Shown: positions 14,905-23,234 of the stretch, in pieces
Layout: every line of letters begins with the position of its first letter
How positions within the stretch are numbered: position 1 is the stretch's first letter
DNA from: Chloroflexota bacterium
GTDB taxonomy: Bacteria; Chloroflexota; Anaerolineae; Anaerolineales; Villigracilaceae
Length of the DNA: 64,000 nt
Assembly: GCA_021414245.1 (NCBI GenBank)
Contig: JAIOOU010000017.1
Location: 62,001-126,000, forward strand
Direction of reading: 5' to 3'
Notes under the pieces: model-generated
The model's input: only the letters and a program-made list of their open reading frames with translations
What the model was told of the DNA's origin: nothing
The model's database searches: none
Program-made: the position numbers and the translations under genes

Positions 14905-17292
14905 CTACTTGCGGGAGAGAAATTTTGCAATGACGTTGCCGGCCTTTCTCCCTTCCATGGCGCAATGGTCTGCAGTTTCAACACCTCTCAATAAATTTCC
15001 TGCGACAAACACTCCCGGAATACTCGATTGAAAATTCGCGTCTATTCTGGGACCGTGAGTCAGGGGGTCAATGTCCAACCCGCCAAGCCGGGCAAGTTCG
15101 TTTTCCGGGATCCAATCCCCGGTAAAAATGAGTGTGTCGCATTCGACAAGTTGATTTTGACCATTTTTACGGGAAATCTCGATTCCTTCCACGCGGTTTT
15201 TGCCAAAAATATTGACGATTTTTGCATCCGTGATAATCGGGGCCTGCAGGAGCATATCCGCCAGAATCCACTTCATGACCGCATAAGGAAATTCGATCTG
15301 ATGCTTTGATTCCTCAGTGATCATCATGACACACTTCACATTCGCATGCATCAAAGTCATCAGGGCGGAAAGGCTGACAAGTTCCGCGCCAACGATCACC
15401 GCCCGCCTCCCCACCGGTAATTTCTCCTGATAAACAAAGCGTTGCAACGACCCGGTGGTATAAACACCTTGTGGCCGCGTACCGGGCACCATTCTTGCAG
15501 CGCGCGGTCGCTCCCGCACGCCCGTAGCCAGGAGAATCGCACCGGCTTCAATATCTCCCAGACCGGAAGGAGATGCGAAACCCACCTTCGACGGCCCCTC
15601 CCATTTCGTAATGGATGTGGAAATACGGATTTCCACATCCATTTTCTCGGCAAGCTCCCGATAATGGTGCGCGTATCGCGGACCTGTGTACATCCTCCAC
15701 AGATCACTGCGGCCAAATCCGGTATGATGGCACATTCTCGGCATTCCACCAGCTTCAGATTCCCTCTCGACCACAAGAATATTTTTAATTCCCCGTCGTT
15801 TTAATTCAATGGCCGCAGAAAGTCCGGCAGGGCCGGCTCCGACGATCAAAACATCCCTGAACAGATTGAGTCTGGATGGCGTGCTGACATTTTGTTCAAT
15901 CTCACCCGAGGAATTGCCGGCCTGCTCTCCGCTAGTCAGAGTTTTCACCAGGGCCGCATGACAATTAAATCCCTGGCATCGTCCCTGTGATGCCCTGGTC
16001 CGCCTTCGAATGCCATCCAACGTCGTGGCTGGAATCACACCTTTCAACGCATCGTTCAATTCACCCCGTGAAACGCGTTCACAATGACAAACGATTTCTG
16101 CATATTTTGGATTGGCCGCCACCAGCTTTTCATCCTGATGTGGCCGGATATCCGACTGCCCGATTGCCGGCATCCTGACCGGTTTAAATATCTGCTTCAA
16201 CTCTAGTTCCAAACCGGCCTTCCTCAACAACTCGACGGCATATTCAGCTATCCCCATGGCTGCCGAAATGCCAGTGGATCGAATCCCTCCCACGCACAAA
16301 TAGTCTTGCTCTACATGCATTTCAATTTGATAATCACTGTGTTCGGTTGCCGCCCTTAAACCCGAATAGGTTGCAGTCACTTCCTCGGTCAATAATTGCG
16401 GAAGGATTTCCCTGCCCTTGCCGATCAGGAAATCCAAACCTTCCGCAGTCGTTTCTGTGGCTGTTTTATCGGGAAGGTCCTCCGCAGTGGGCCCAAGCAA
16501 AATATTTCCATAAACTGTCGGGCTGATCAGGACTCCTTTTGTCTTGGACGTTGGCACAGGCAGAAGCACGTGATTGACGAGACTCCTTGCGAGTTTGTCG
16601 TAGACGATCAACTGCCCGCGTCGCGGCGTGACCTTGAAACTGGTATGGCCAAATTGGGCGTTGATTTCATCTGAATACAATCCGGCTGCATTGACCACCC
16701 GGCGGGCTTGCACAATTTCCCCCTCCCCTTCCAGAACCCAGATGTCATTTTCCCGCTTTACTGTTCGAACTGGATGGTTTAAAAATAATTCTGTGTTATT
16801 GATAACCGCCTGTGTGGCAAAGGCAAGTGGCACGGTAAATGTACACAGGATCCCCTCCCCCGGCACGGACAAGCCTCCAAGTGCCCCTTTTTCGATGTGC
16901 GGCTCACGTACATATATTTCATCAGAAGTAATGATCTCAACATCCAGAACCCCATTCAGGTGAGCTTTTTTTTGTAGATCGGGCAGGGAATCCAATTGTT
17001 CACGATTCCAGGCGATCAGAAGTGCGCCAAGCCTTTCATGCGAAATATTGGCTTCGACCAGATACGTCTCCATTAATTGATAACTTCGGTGCATGAGCCT
17101 GGCCTCCAGGCTGCCCGGTTTCGCATCAAAACCGGTGTGCCAGATGGCTGTACTTGCCTTGGAGGTGCCCATTCCCACATCCGGGGCCGCTTCCACAAGG
17201 GCAACCCGCACTTCATAGCGGGAGAGTTCGCGTGCGATCGCCGCCCCAACTACTCCCGCACCGATGATCGCAACATCAAATATTTCGGTCAT
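14905..17292 (-). CDS. Glycerol-3-phosphate dehydrogenase-like triple fusion (FAD, [2Fe-2S], FAD/NAD)
   Basis: The 795-residue protein joins three modules. Residues ~5-360 are a GlpA/DAO-type FAD domain (GAGVVG at 11-16). Residues ~400-450 are a BFD-like [2Fe-2S] domain with C402, C404, C439 and C444. Residues ~480-795 are a second FAD/NAD(P) oxidoreductase domain (GAGPAG at 485-490, GVRERPRAARMVPGTRP). In many bacteria the third part is a separate gene next to glpA. The role is likely oxidation of glycerol 3-phosphate to dihydroxyacetone phosphate with internal electron transfer. I chose ATG 17292 with AAAGG six bases upstream over the in-frame TTG at 17298. It follows the glycerol kinase gene by nine bases. 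Confidence 0.85.
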   Translation of the reverse strand: MTEIFDVAIIGAGVVGAAIARELSRYEVRVALVEAAPDVGMGTSKASTAIWHTGFDAKPGSLEARLMHRSYQLMETYLVEANISHERLGALLIAWNREQLDSLPDLQKKAHLNGVLDVEIITSDEIYVREPHIEKGALGGLSVPGEGILCTFTVPLAFATQAVINNTELFLNHPVRTVKRENDIWVLEGEGEIVQARRVVNAAGLYSDEINAQFGHTSFKVTPRRGQLIVYDKLARSLVNHVLLPVPTSKTKGVLISPTVYGNILLGPTAEDLPDKTATETTAEGLDFLIGKGREILPQLLTEEVTATYSGLRAATEHSDYQIEMHVEQDYLCVGGIRSTGISAAMGIAEYAVELLRKAGLELELKQIFKPVRMPAIGQSDIRPHQDEKLVAANPKYAEIVCHCERVSRGELNDALKGVIPATTLDGIRRRTRASQGRCQGFNCHAALVKTLTSGEQAGNSSGEIEQNVSTPSRLNLFRDVLIVGAGPAGLSAAIELKRRGIKNILVVERESEAGGMPRMCHHTGFGRSDLWRMYTGPRYAHHYRELAEKMDVEIRISTSITKWEGPSKVGFASPSGLGDIEAGAILLATGVRERPRAARMVPGTRPQGVYTTGSLQRFVYQEKLPVGRRAVIVGAELVSLSALMTLMHANVKCVMMITEESKHQIEFPYAVMKWILADMLLQAPIITDAKIVNIFGKNRVEGIEISRKNGQNQLVECDTLIFTGDWIPENELARLGGLDIDPLTHGPRIDANFQSSIPGVFVAGNLLRGVETADHCAMEGRKAGNVIAKFLSRK

Positions 17293-17301
17293 TTTCAACC
17301 T

Positions 17302-18768
17302 TTATCCCGCGTGAAATTCCTTAACTGCACCAAGCGCCTTGTTCCATCTTTCGAGTTTCGAAGTACGCTCGTCCTGGTTCATCGTGGGAATATATGTCTT
17401 CTCCGATTTCCAATTTTTAGACAAACTTTCCAGTGAAGTGCCGAGAGCAGAAACACCCGCCAGATTGGCAATGCCTATTGCAGTGGCTTCCAGCGCCGCC
17501 GAGACACGAACCTCCAGATTCAATAGGTCCGCGATCATTTGCATCAGGTAGGGGTTTCCGGAAGGGCCACCATCCACCTTCAGATGTGGAGGCATTTGCC
17601 CCAGATCCTGCGACATGGCCATCACGACCTCGTACACCCTGCATGCAATTCCATCCAAAGTCGCACGAACAATGTCGTCAGAGCTGGTGCTGCGGTTCAG
17701 TCCAAACATCGCGCCTCGCACATCAGTCCGCCAATGGGGTGCAGCCAGGCCTTGCAAAGCCGGGACGACAACCACGCCGGCATCCGTGGAGCGATTTGCC
17801 GCGGCATGGCTGGAGGAGGAATCAGGGATCAATTTCAAATTATCTCTTAACCATTGAACGGCCGAGCCCGTAACAAAAATACCCCCATCAAAAGCATATG
17901 CAGTATGTCCGTCAAAATTCCAGCCAACGGTGGTGAGAAGGCCATGATTGGAAAGGCGGGGTTTATCTCCAATATTCATCAATAGGAAACTCCCCGTCCC
18001 AAACGAACATTTCATCTCGCCCGCCTTGAAACAGGCCTGGCCGAACAAGGCGGCTTGTTGGTCCACCAGCAGGGCATGCAAGGGTAAGTGTTTGCCATCG
18101 CCAAAATCCACATTACCTATGTAGCCGGCCGAAGGCCTTACTTCGGGAAGCATACTGCGTGGCACATCGAAAGTGGTTAACAATTCCTTGTCCCATTCAA
18201 ACCTGTTCATATCGAACAGCAATGTGCGCGACGCGGTGGACGGGTCCGTGATATGCAATCCGCCTTGAGACAACTTCCAAACCACCCATGTTTCTGTTGT
18301 TCCAAACAATAATTTGCCCTCGTGCGCTTTTTCCCGAAGCTCGGGATAATTTTCAAAGACCCACTTCAGCTTTGGAGCGGAGAAATAACTGTCAAGCAGG
18401 AGTCCTGTCTTTTGGCGCAGGAGTTCAGGGTCCAGTTGTGAAGCGAGTGCCTTGCAGATCGATTCCCCTCTTGTGTCCTGCCAGACAATGGCAGGCGTGA
18501 CCGCCTGCCCGGAGACCTTGTCCCAAACGATAAAGGTTTCCCCTTGATTGTCAAAACCTGCAGCCGTGATATCGTACTTGTCAAGCAAAGGGGCGCACGC
18601 TTCTTTAACTGTACGGACAATATCTTCCGGATCCTGTTCCACCCATCCAGCCTGCGGAAAGCGCGCCGGCAGTTGCGCCGAGCTCTTCTCCAGCATCTCA
18701 CCCAGCTCGTTCACAATGACTGCGGTTGTTTGGGTCGTGCCCTGATCGATGCCAAGCAGGTATTTCAT
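17302..18768 (-). CDS. glpK: Glycerol kinase (FGGY family)
   Basis: This 488-residue kinase starts with the phosphate-binding motif GIDQGTTQTTA and keeps the glycerol-kinase features VEQDPEDI, WQDTRG, the adenosine motif CSFGTGSFLLMN and the C-terminal FGGY signature region around LKVDGGPSGNPYLMQMIADLLN. It phosphorylates glycerol to glycerol 3-phosphate with ATP. The ribosome site is GGAGG five bases before ATG. The next gene in the operon is a GlpA-like oxidase fusion, which supports glycerol as substrate. Other FGGY sugar kinases are a less likely alternative. Confidence 0.88.
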   Translation of the reverse strand: MKYLLGIDQGTTQTTAVIVNELGEMLEKSSAQLPARFPQAGWVEQDPEDIVRTVKEACAPLLDKYDITAAGFDNQGETFIVWDKVSGQAVTPAIVWQDTRGESICKALASQLDPELLRQKTGLLLDSYFSAPKLKWVFENYPELREKAHEGKLLFGTTETWVVWKLSQGGLHITDPSTASRTLLFDMNRFEWDKELLTTFDVPRSMLPEVRPSAGYIGNVDFGDGKHLPLHALLVDQQAALFGQACFKAGEMKCSFGTGSFLLMNIGDKPRLSNHGLLTTVGWNFDGHTAYAFDGGIFVTGSAVQWLRDNLKLIPDSSSSHAAANRSTDAGVVVVPALQGLAAPHWRTDVRGAMFGLNRSTSSDDIVRATLDGIACRVYEVVMAMSQDLGQMPPHLKVDGGPSGNPYLMQMIADLLNLEVRVSAALEATAIGIANLAGVSALGTSLESLSKNWKSEKTYIPTMNQDERTSKLERWNKALGAVKEFHAG

Positions 18769-18788
18769 CTCGCCTCCTCGATATTTGA

Positions 18789-18822
18789 CAAGAGCGGCAT
18801 CCCTTTCGAGATACCGCTCTTG
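18789..18822. terminator. Hairpin between permease and glycerol kinase genes
   Basis: Arms CAAGAGCGGCATC and GATACCGCTCTTG pair with one mismatch. There is no T-run on the minus strand, so it may be a processing or partial-termination site that sets relative expression rather than a full terminator. Confidence 0.45.
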
Positions 18823-18843
18823 ATTTTACTGCACGACAGGTTA

Positions 18844-20592
18844 TTATTGTTCGCCGTATTTCTTTTCGATATCAGCGATCATCTTCTGGCGTTCCTTGAT
18901 CTTGTCGCCTTCCGGGACACCTTCGAAGCGATTGGCTTCACCGCCGTTAAAGTAAGTGATGGCCGCGCCAACGATTGCGATAATGATGGCCGTAATGGCT
19001 GTGCCTGTGTCGGGGATGAGCATCTTCGCGATGCTCTCTGCTCCAACAGGAAGCAATGTCAGACCATACCCGACTGCAGCGAGAACGACGCCCAGGATGG
19101 AAGTCTGTCTGGACCAAAGTGCACACAACGCCACAACAAATAGAATGGTGAAGTGCAACACCTTTTCATTTGGCGGGAAGAAACCGCTGATGGCCAGGGT
19201 GATGCCAAAGATGATGGCCAGTACCGCATTTGGTTTTGACAAACCACCCAGGTTGAAAGGCCCCTTCTCTTTCCATTTGGGCCCGCCTTCTGCACGCAGC
19301 CCGGCTGCAATGGGCATGACCATGGATAGATAAAGGAAGACCGCACATGCCACAGCCAGAACGAGGTAATAAGGGGCATAGATGGTGCTCAATAACGCCA
19401 AAATGGCAGATACCCAAACTGCTGTGCCCGGAGTGCGGTAAACAGGGCTAACGTTGGAAAGGGCTGCCGAGCCGGGCAAGCCGCCGTCACGGGCAAAGGC
19501 ATACATCATACGGGAAGTGGATGTAAGACCGGCCAGGGCGCATATGTAATTGACGAGAACCATGCCGATCGCAAGGAAGAGGCTTAACCCGTATGGCATT
19601 CTGGAAGCGCTCCACATATAGAAGAACGAATTCCAGCCGGATGCAGCCGCCTCTTTAAGATCGGGCATTGTCAGCACATAAGCAGCAACAGCCACCAGGC
19701 CGAAAACCCAGGACCAGAATACGGCGGTCCACATGCCTTTGGGAACGTTTACCTGGGCATCCTTTGTTTCTTCAGAGGTATGCGCAGAAGCATCAAACCC
19801 GGTGATGGTGTAACAAACATAGGAAAGACCAAGCAGGAAGGCAAACGCGATACTGTTCGTGTGGAAGGGAACCACGCCACCACCGACATCACCTGTGACA
19901 TTCTGGAAAGTCCACAAACGGGAGAAATCAAGGGCGACGGGACTGAAGGCGAACAATGCGACAAACAGAATTACCGTCAATCCGAGGATGATATATCCGC
20001 TCCAGTCGGTGAGTTTGGTGGTGATGTTGATGAAGTAGTGGTTTAAGATGGCTTGGGATCCCAATACCACGATCAGGAATACCATCTGCCACATATCGAT
20101 GACGAAAGTGTCAGAGAAATGGACAGTCCAATTATTCAAAAATTCGCCGCCCCCGAGGACCGTTTGGACCAGCAATCCCTTGAAGAATACAGCGTAAAGC
20201 AGCACATCCACTGAGGAGACCACACAGATCAAGCCGATAAGGTTAAACCAGGCCGTCATCCAGCCCCAGAATTTCCCACCGAGGTGCGAACTCCAGTGAT
20301 ACAAGCCACCCGCCGTCGGGAAGGAAGAAGCGATCTGCCCCATACCGAAAGCGACACTTAATGCGAGTACACCTCCAACCAGCCAGATTAAAAAGGCGCC
20401 ACCGGAACCCAGGGCGTTAAAGGCGGCAGGAAATGCAGAAATACCCCCTGCCAGAATACAAATGATGGAAAATGAAATTGCGAAATTCGAGAAACCGCTC
20501 ATGCGGCGTGAAAGTTCTTGTGCATACCCCAACTTGTGTAACACTTGCTTGTCGTGCGCTTGACTTTTGTCGGCCATGTTCGTAATTCTCAT
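18844..20592 (-). CDS. APC-family amino acid/amine permease
   Basis: This 582-residue integral membrane transporter has about twelve to fourteen helices. The start SRRMSGFSNFAISFSIICIL, the first-helix glycine stretch AGGISAF and FPTAGGLYHWSSHLGG mark the AA_permease_2 branch, which contains GABA, choline and polyamine permeases. The cytoplasmic C-terminus is charged (GDKIKERQKMIADIEKKYGEQ). An in-frame ATG at 20577 is an alternative start; CATAAT nine bases before 20592 favours a near-leaderless message from the longer start. The gene heads a unit with glycerol kinase and the GlpA-like fusion, so the substrate could feed the same pathway, but this is inference. Confidence 0.85.
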   Translation of the reverse strand: MRITNMADKSQAHDKQVLHKLGYAQELSRRMSGFSNFAISFSIICILAGGISAFPAAFNALGSGGAFLIWLVGGVLALSVAFGMGQIASSFPTAGGLYHWSSHLGGKFWGWMTAWFNLIGLICVVSSVDVLLYAVFFKGLLVQTVLGGGEFLNNWTVHFSDTFVIDMWQMVFLIVVLGSQAILNHYFINITTKLTDWSGYIILGLTVILFVALFAFSPVALDFSRLWTFQNVTGDVGGGVVPFHTNSIAFAFLLGLSYVCYTITGFDASAHTSEETKDAQVNVPKGMWTAVFWSWVFGLVAVAAYVLTMPDLKEAAASGWNSFFYMWSASRMPYGLSLFLAIGMVLVNYICALAGLTSTSRMMYAFARDGGLPGSAALSNVSPVYRTPGTAVWVSAILALLSTIYAPYYLVLAVACAVFLYLSMVMPIAAGLRAEGGPKWKEKGPFNLGGLSKPNAVLAIIFGITLAISGFFPPNEKVLHFTILFVVALCALWSRQTSILGVVLAAVGYGLTLLPVGAESIAKMLIPDTGTAITAIIIAIVGAAITYFNGGEANRFEGVPEGDKIKERQKMIADIEKKYGEQ

Positions 20593-20650
20593 TTGACTTG
20601 AATTATGTTTTCGAAATCAGGAAACGGAACTTACGAATAGCGAATACAGG

Positions 20651-20663
20651 GTATCGACGATAC
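20651..20663. promoter_or_regulatory. Short palindrome in a divergent promoter region
   Basis: GTATCG, one base, CGATAC lies between the divergent permease and radical SAM genes. The half-site CGATA resembles the CGATAT of the operator at 22131-22150, so the two might share a regulator; the evidence is weak. Confidence 0.25.
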
Positions 20664-20770
20664 GCCTCCTCCCTTCCAGTTACGGAAGACCCACTTATAG
20701 TATGTGTTGAAAACACTGACAAAATCCAAAAGGTACGCCAAGTTTTGAGCATTATGGCACAGAAAAGGCC

Positions 20771-20799
20771 TTGCTAAAATAGAACATTTATTCTAAAAT
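20771..20799 (+). promoter_or_regulatory. Promoter of the radical SAM gene (leaderless)
   Basis: TTGCTA (20771-20776), 17 bases, TAAAAT (20794-20799). The ATG at 20806 follows the -10 by six bases and has no ribosome site, as expected for a leaderless mRNA. Confidence 0.6.
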
Positions 20800-20805
20800 A
20801 GATAT

Positions 20806-21966
20806 ATGGATACTTTATCCACCCTCAAATTACTGAGTTCACAAATGTCCTTTGAAGCGGATGGGGAACCGCGCGTCAATTCGGACCCTCCAGCCTGTTT
20901 CAGTCCGAAGGAGCACGACCATGCCTTTGTACACCCGGCCCAACTCCCAGGTGGACGAAAAATGTTGCTCTTGAAAACCCTGCTTTCGTCAGCTTGTGAA
21001 AGAGATTGTTTTTATTGTCCGTTTCGTGCCGGGCGCGACTTTCGACGAGCGACCTTCAAGCCGGATGAATTTGCAGGATTATTTAATAAACTTAATCAAA
21101 ACGGGATGGCCGAGGGCGTTTTCCTTAGCTCAGGCATCGCCGGCGGAGGTGTCCGGACCCAGGATAAACTGCTCGACACAGCGGAGATCCTTCGCAGGAA
21201 GCATCATTACCTGGGGTATCTGCATCTAAAGATCATGCCGGGTGCCGAAAAGCAGCAGGTCTACCGTGCCATGCAGCTCGCGGATCGCGTCTCGGTCAAC
21301 CTGGAAGCACCCAGCACTGAAAGGCTGGCCAAACTTGCCCCCCATAAAATTTTTTTCGAGGAATTGCTGCGCCCATTGAAATGGGTGGAAGAAATCCGCA
21401 GGACCGTTCCTTCATACAAATTTTGGAGCGGCCGCTGGCCGTCCACCGTAACTCAATTCGTGGCTGGCGGCTCCGATGAGAGTGACCTCGAATTGCTGGC
21501 TCTCACAAATTGGTTGAACAGGAATGTTGGTCTGAAGCGGGCATATTTCTCCGCATTTCATCCCATTCGAAACACTCCCCTTGAAAATAAACCTGCGGTG
21601 GATCCGGTCCGTGAACATCGGCTGTATCAGGCATCCTTCCTCCTGCGCGATTACGGCTTTGATTTGGAGGAATTACCTTTTATGAACAAGACCAACAATC
21701 TGCCTCTGCATACAGATCCAAAGCAGGCCTGGGCGGAAATGTATTTTGGTGAAAATCCGATTGAGCTGAACAAGGCTGACAAGCACCAGCTTATTCGCAT
21801 ACCGGGGATCGGATTAAAAGGTGCGGACGCAATTATCTCCGTACGGAGAAACAGCCGGCTTCGCGACCTTTCCTCACTCAAGAAACTTGGAGTAATCGCT
21901 GAACGTGCCGCTCCATACATATTGCTTGACGGGCGTAAGCCAGCCCTGCAGCTGGCATTGCTTTAA
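20806..21966 (+). CDS. Radical SAM protein of the putative DNA modification/repair family
   Basis: This 386-residue radical SAM enzyme has the [4Fe-4S] motif C64-x3-C68-x2-C71 (CERDCFYCPF) and a C-terminal helix-hairpin-helix DNA-binding motif (RIPGIGLKGADAIISVRR, about 332-349). This architecture matches the family annotated as putative DNA modification/repair radical SAM protein (TIGR03916), which is usually encoded beside a uracil-DNA-glycosylase-like partner. No such partner is next to it here. The reaction is not known. The upstream promoter places transcription at the start codon. A long palindrome follows the gene. Confidence 0.88.
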   Translation: MDTLSTLKLLSSQMSFEADGEPRVNSDPPACFSPKEHDHAFVHPAQLPGGRKMLLLKTLLSSACERDCFYCPFRAGRDFRRATFKPDEFAGLFNKLNQNGMAEGVFLSSGIAGGGVRTQDKLLDTAEILRRKHHYLGYLHLKIMPGAEKQQVYRAMQLADRVSVNLEAPSTERLAKLAPHKIFFEELLRPLKWVEEIRRTVPSYKFWSGRWPSTVTQFVAGGSDESDLELLALTNWLNRNVGLKRAYFSAFHPIRNTPLENKPAVDPVREHRLYQASFLLRDYGFDLEELPFMNKTNNLPLHTDPKQAWAEMYFGENPIELNKADKHQLIRIPGIGLKGADAIISVRRNSRLRDLSSLKKLGVIAERAAPYILLDGRKPALQLALL

Positions 21967-22017
21967 GATATTGTTTTACTTCAACCACACAGGCGGCAAA
22001 TTCCACACAGGAAATCT

Positions 22018-22057
22018 ACATGGAGGCATTCAAAAATATTTTTGAGTGCCTCCATGT
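22018..22057. terminator. 40-base near-perfect palindrome after the radical SAM gene
   Basis: Two 20-base arms with no loop pair except for one G-T position; outer parts ACATGGAGGCA/TGCCTCCATGT, with the apex being AAAAAT against ATTTTT. The T-run is inside the stem rather than after it, so it is an atypical terminator or a processing/cruciform site. Confidence 0.45.
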
Positions 22058-22091
22058 AACCTTAAAATTTTTCGAAACCTCTATTTAACCC

Positions 22092-22119
22092 TTGTAATTA
22101 ATTCCATTGTTGCTATACT
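22092..22119 (+). promoter_or_regulatory. Promoter of the SET-domain gene
   Basis: TTGTAA (22092-22097), 16 bases, TATACT (22114-22119). The predicted transcription start is just ahead of the palindromic operator at 22131. Confidence 0.5.
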
Positions 22120-22130
22120 AAAGAATATAT

Positions 22131-22150
22131 TTACGATATGTATATCGTAA
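22131..22150. promoter_or_regulatory. Palindromic operator before the SET-domain gene
   Basis: TTACGATAT, GT, ATATCGTAA: nine perfect base pairs around a two-base centre. It is placed just downstream of the predicted transcription start, suited to a repressor of helix-turn-helix type. The regulator is not identified. Confidence 0.55.
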
Positions 22151-22169
22151 TCAAAGGAGATTTAAAAAT

Positions 22170-22655
22170 ATGGTTGCAGTAATGGAAACACTTGCGATTA
22201 AAACAGAAAATAAATTTAGAACCCTCATCACAAAACAATCGTACAAAAAAGGGGATGTGATCTGCAGTATGCCAAGCGAGAACATCATGGACAAGCCAAA
22301 CAGATTTACCGTCCAGATCGCAAAAGACAAGCACACCCATGTAGGCAAACTTGCAGCGCTAAATCATTCCTGTGATCCGAATGTCGTGCTCGACACCGAA
22401 CGCATGTTGATGATCGCCCGCCGGGATATAGAAAAAGGCGAGGAGCTGTCTTTTTTCTATCCGGCAACTGAATGGGAAATGGCGGCGCCATTCATCTGTT
22501 TGTGCGGCTCCGCGAACTGCATTCATGTGGTGGCAGGTGCGCGCTTTCTTCCGCTCTCGACGCTCGAAAATCATTATCTGAATAAACATATTCGTGAAAT
22601 GATGATCGAGCTGTTGAATGGCACCAAATTGCATTTGAAGAAATTGCAAAGCTAA
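22170..22655 (+). CDS. SET-domain protein (putative lysine methyltransferase)
   Basis: This 161-residue stand-alone SET protein has the cofactor/active-site motif NHSCDPN (65-71), GEELSFFYP (90-98) with Y97 in the catalytic tyrosine position, and a post-SET zinc-type cluster CLCGSANC (110-117). SET domains transfer methyl groups from SAM to protein lysines; bacterial members are less common and substrates are mostly unknown. AAAGGAGA lies nine bases before the ATG. The gene has its own promoter, operator and a bidirectional terminator, so it is a regulated single-gene unit. Confidence 0.85.
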   Translation: MVAVMETLAIKTENKFRTLITKQSYKKGDVICSMPSENIMDKPNRFTVQIAKDKHTHVGKLAALNHSCDPNVVLDTERMLMIARRDIEKGEELSFFYPATEWEMAAPFICLCGSANCIHVVAGARFLPLSTLENHYLNKHIREMMIELLNGTKLHLKKLQS

Positions 22656-22661
22656 CCCTAC

Positions 22662-22712
22662 GCAACACAAAGAAAATGCCCCGCACTATGCGGGGCATTT
22701 TCTTTGTGTTGC
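22662..22712. terminator. Bidirectional terminator with 24-bp perfect stem
   Basis: Arms 22662-22685 and 22689-22712 (inner part ATGCCCCGCA/TGCGGGGCAT) pair perfectly around a three-base loop, with A-rich and T-rich outer segments. It ends the SET gene on the plus strand and the hypothetical gene on the minus strand. Confidence 0.88.
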
Positions 22713-22713
22713 T

Positions 22714-23136
22714 TTATATTTTCCGATGAAATGCCAGCAGGGTATATGCGCCAACCCACGGCTTTCCAAGCCTGTGATTGTCGGAAACCTCGGTTTTTCC
22801 AAATTTGGCGGCAATTTGGGGCATCAGCATTGCAATCACAGCCCAATCATCAGTTAAAACGGCTGTTTTCATTTTTGCGGCCAGTTGGCCTGCCCAAAGC
22901 CATTCCATACGAAATTTATCGGCTTTTACCCAATAGTCACGCTTCTCCCAGGCTGCCACAGAGGTGTCAATTCCATCCGAGATGGCCTGTAAAGCAAGAG
23001 CAATATATGCGGCCAGGTCTTTTGCCTCAGGTGTCACATTCGTTTGTTTCGCCAACTCGCGAATGCACAGAACGATGGATTTCGTCAAACGGGTGCGTTC
23101 CTTGCCAACAGAATCAGGGTTGATTACACGACTCAA
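22714..23136 (-). CDS. Hypothetical protein, all-helical
   Basis: This 140-residue soluble protein was not recognised. It is predicted mostly alpha-helical, with conserved-looking tryptophans (AAWEKRDYW, FRMEWLW, DDWAVI, KPWVGAY) and a basic N-terminus (GKERTRLTKS). The start is TTG at 23136 with GGAG eight bases upstream. A ten-base direct repeat ATTTTGAGTC (two copies, 20 bases apart) covers the start region. It converges with the SET gene on a shared terminator. Confidence 0.65.
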   Translation of the reverse strand: MSRVINPDSVGKERTRLTKSIVLCIRELAKQTNVTPEAKDLAAYIALALQAISDGIDTSVAAWEKRDYWVKADKFRMEWLWAGQLAAKMKTAVLTDDWAVIAMLMPQIAAKFGKTEVSDNHRLGKPWVGAYTLLAFHRKI

Positions 23137-23234
23137 AATGGATTCTCCAGACTCAAAATAAATTTCAAGTCCGGGATTATACCGCTCATTTTGAGATCGC
23201 CACAGATGATGACGATAAGATAAAATATGTGGCG

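Noticed and set aside
14724-14933. 69-codon plus-strand frame containing CPHC
   Set aside because: It is antisense to the microprotein gene with its strong ribosome site and to the end of the oxidase fusion; no ribosome site and only one CxxC.
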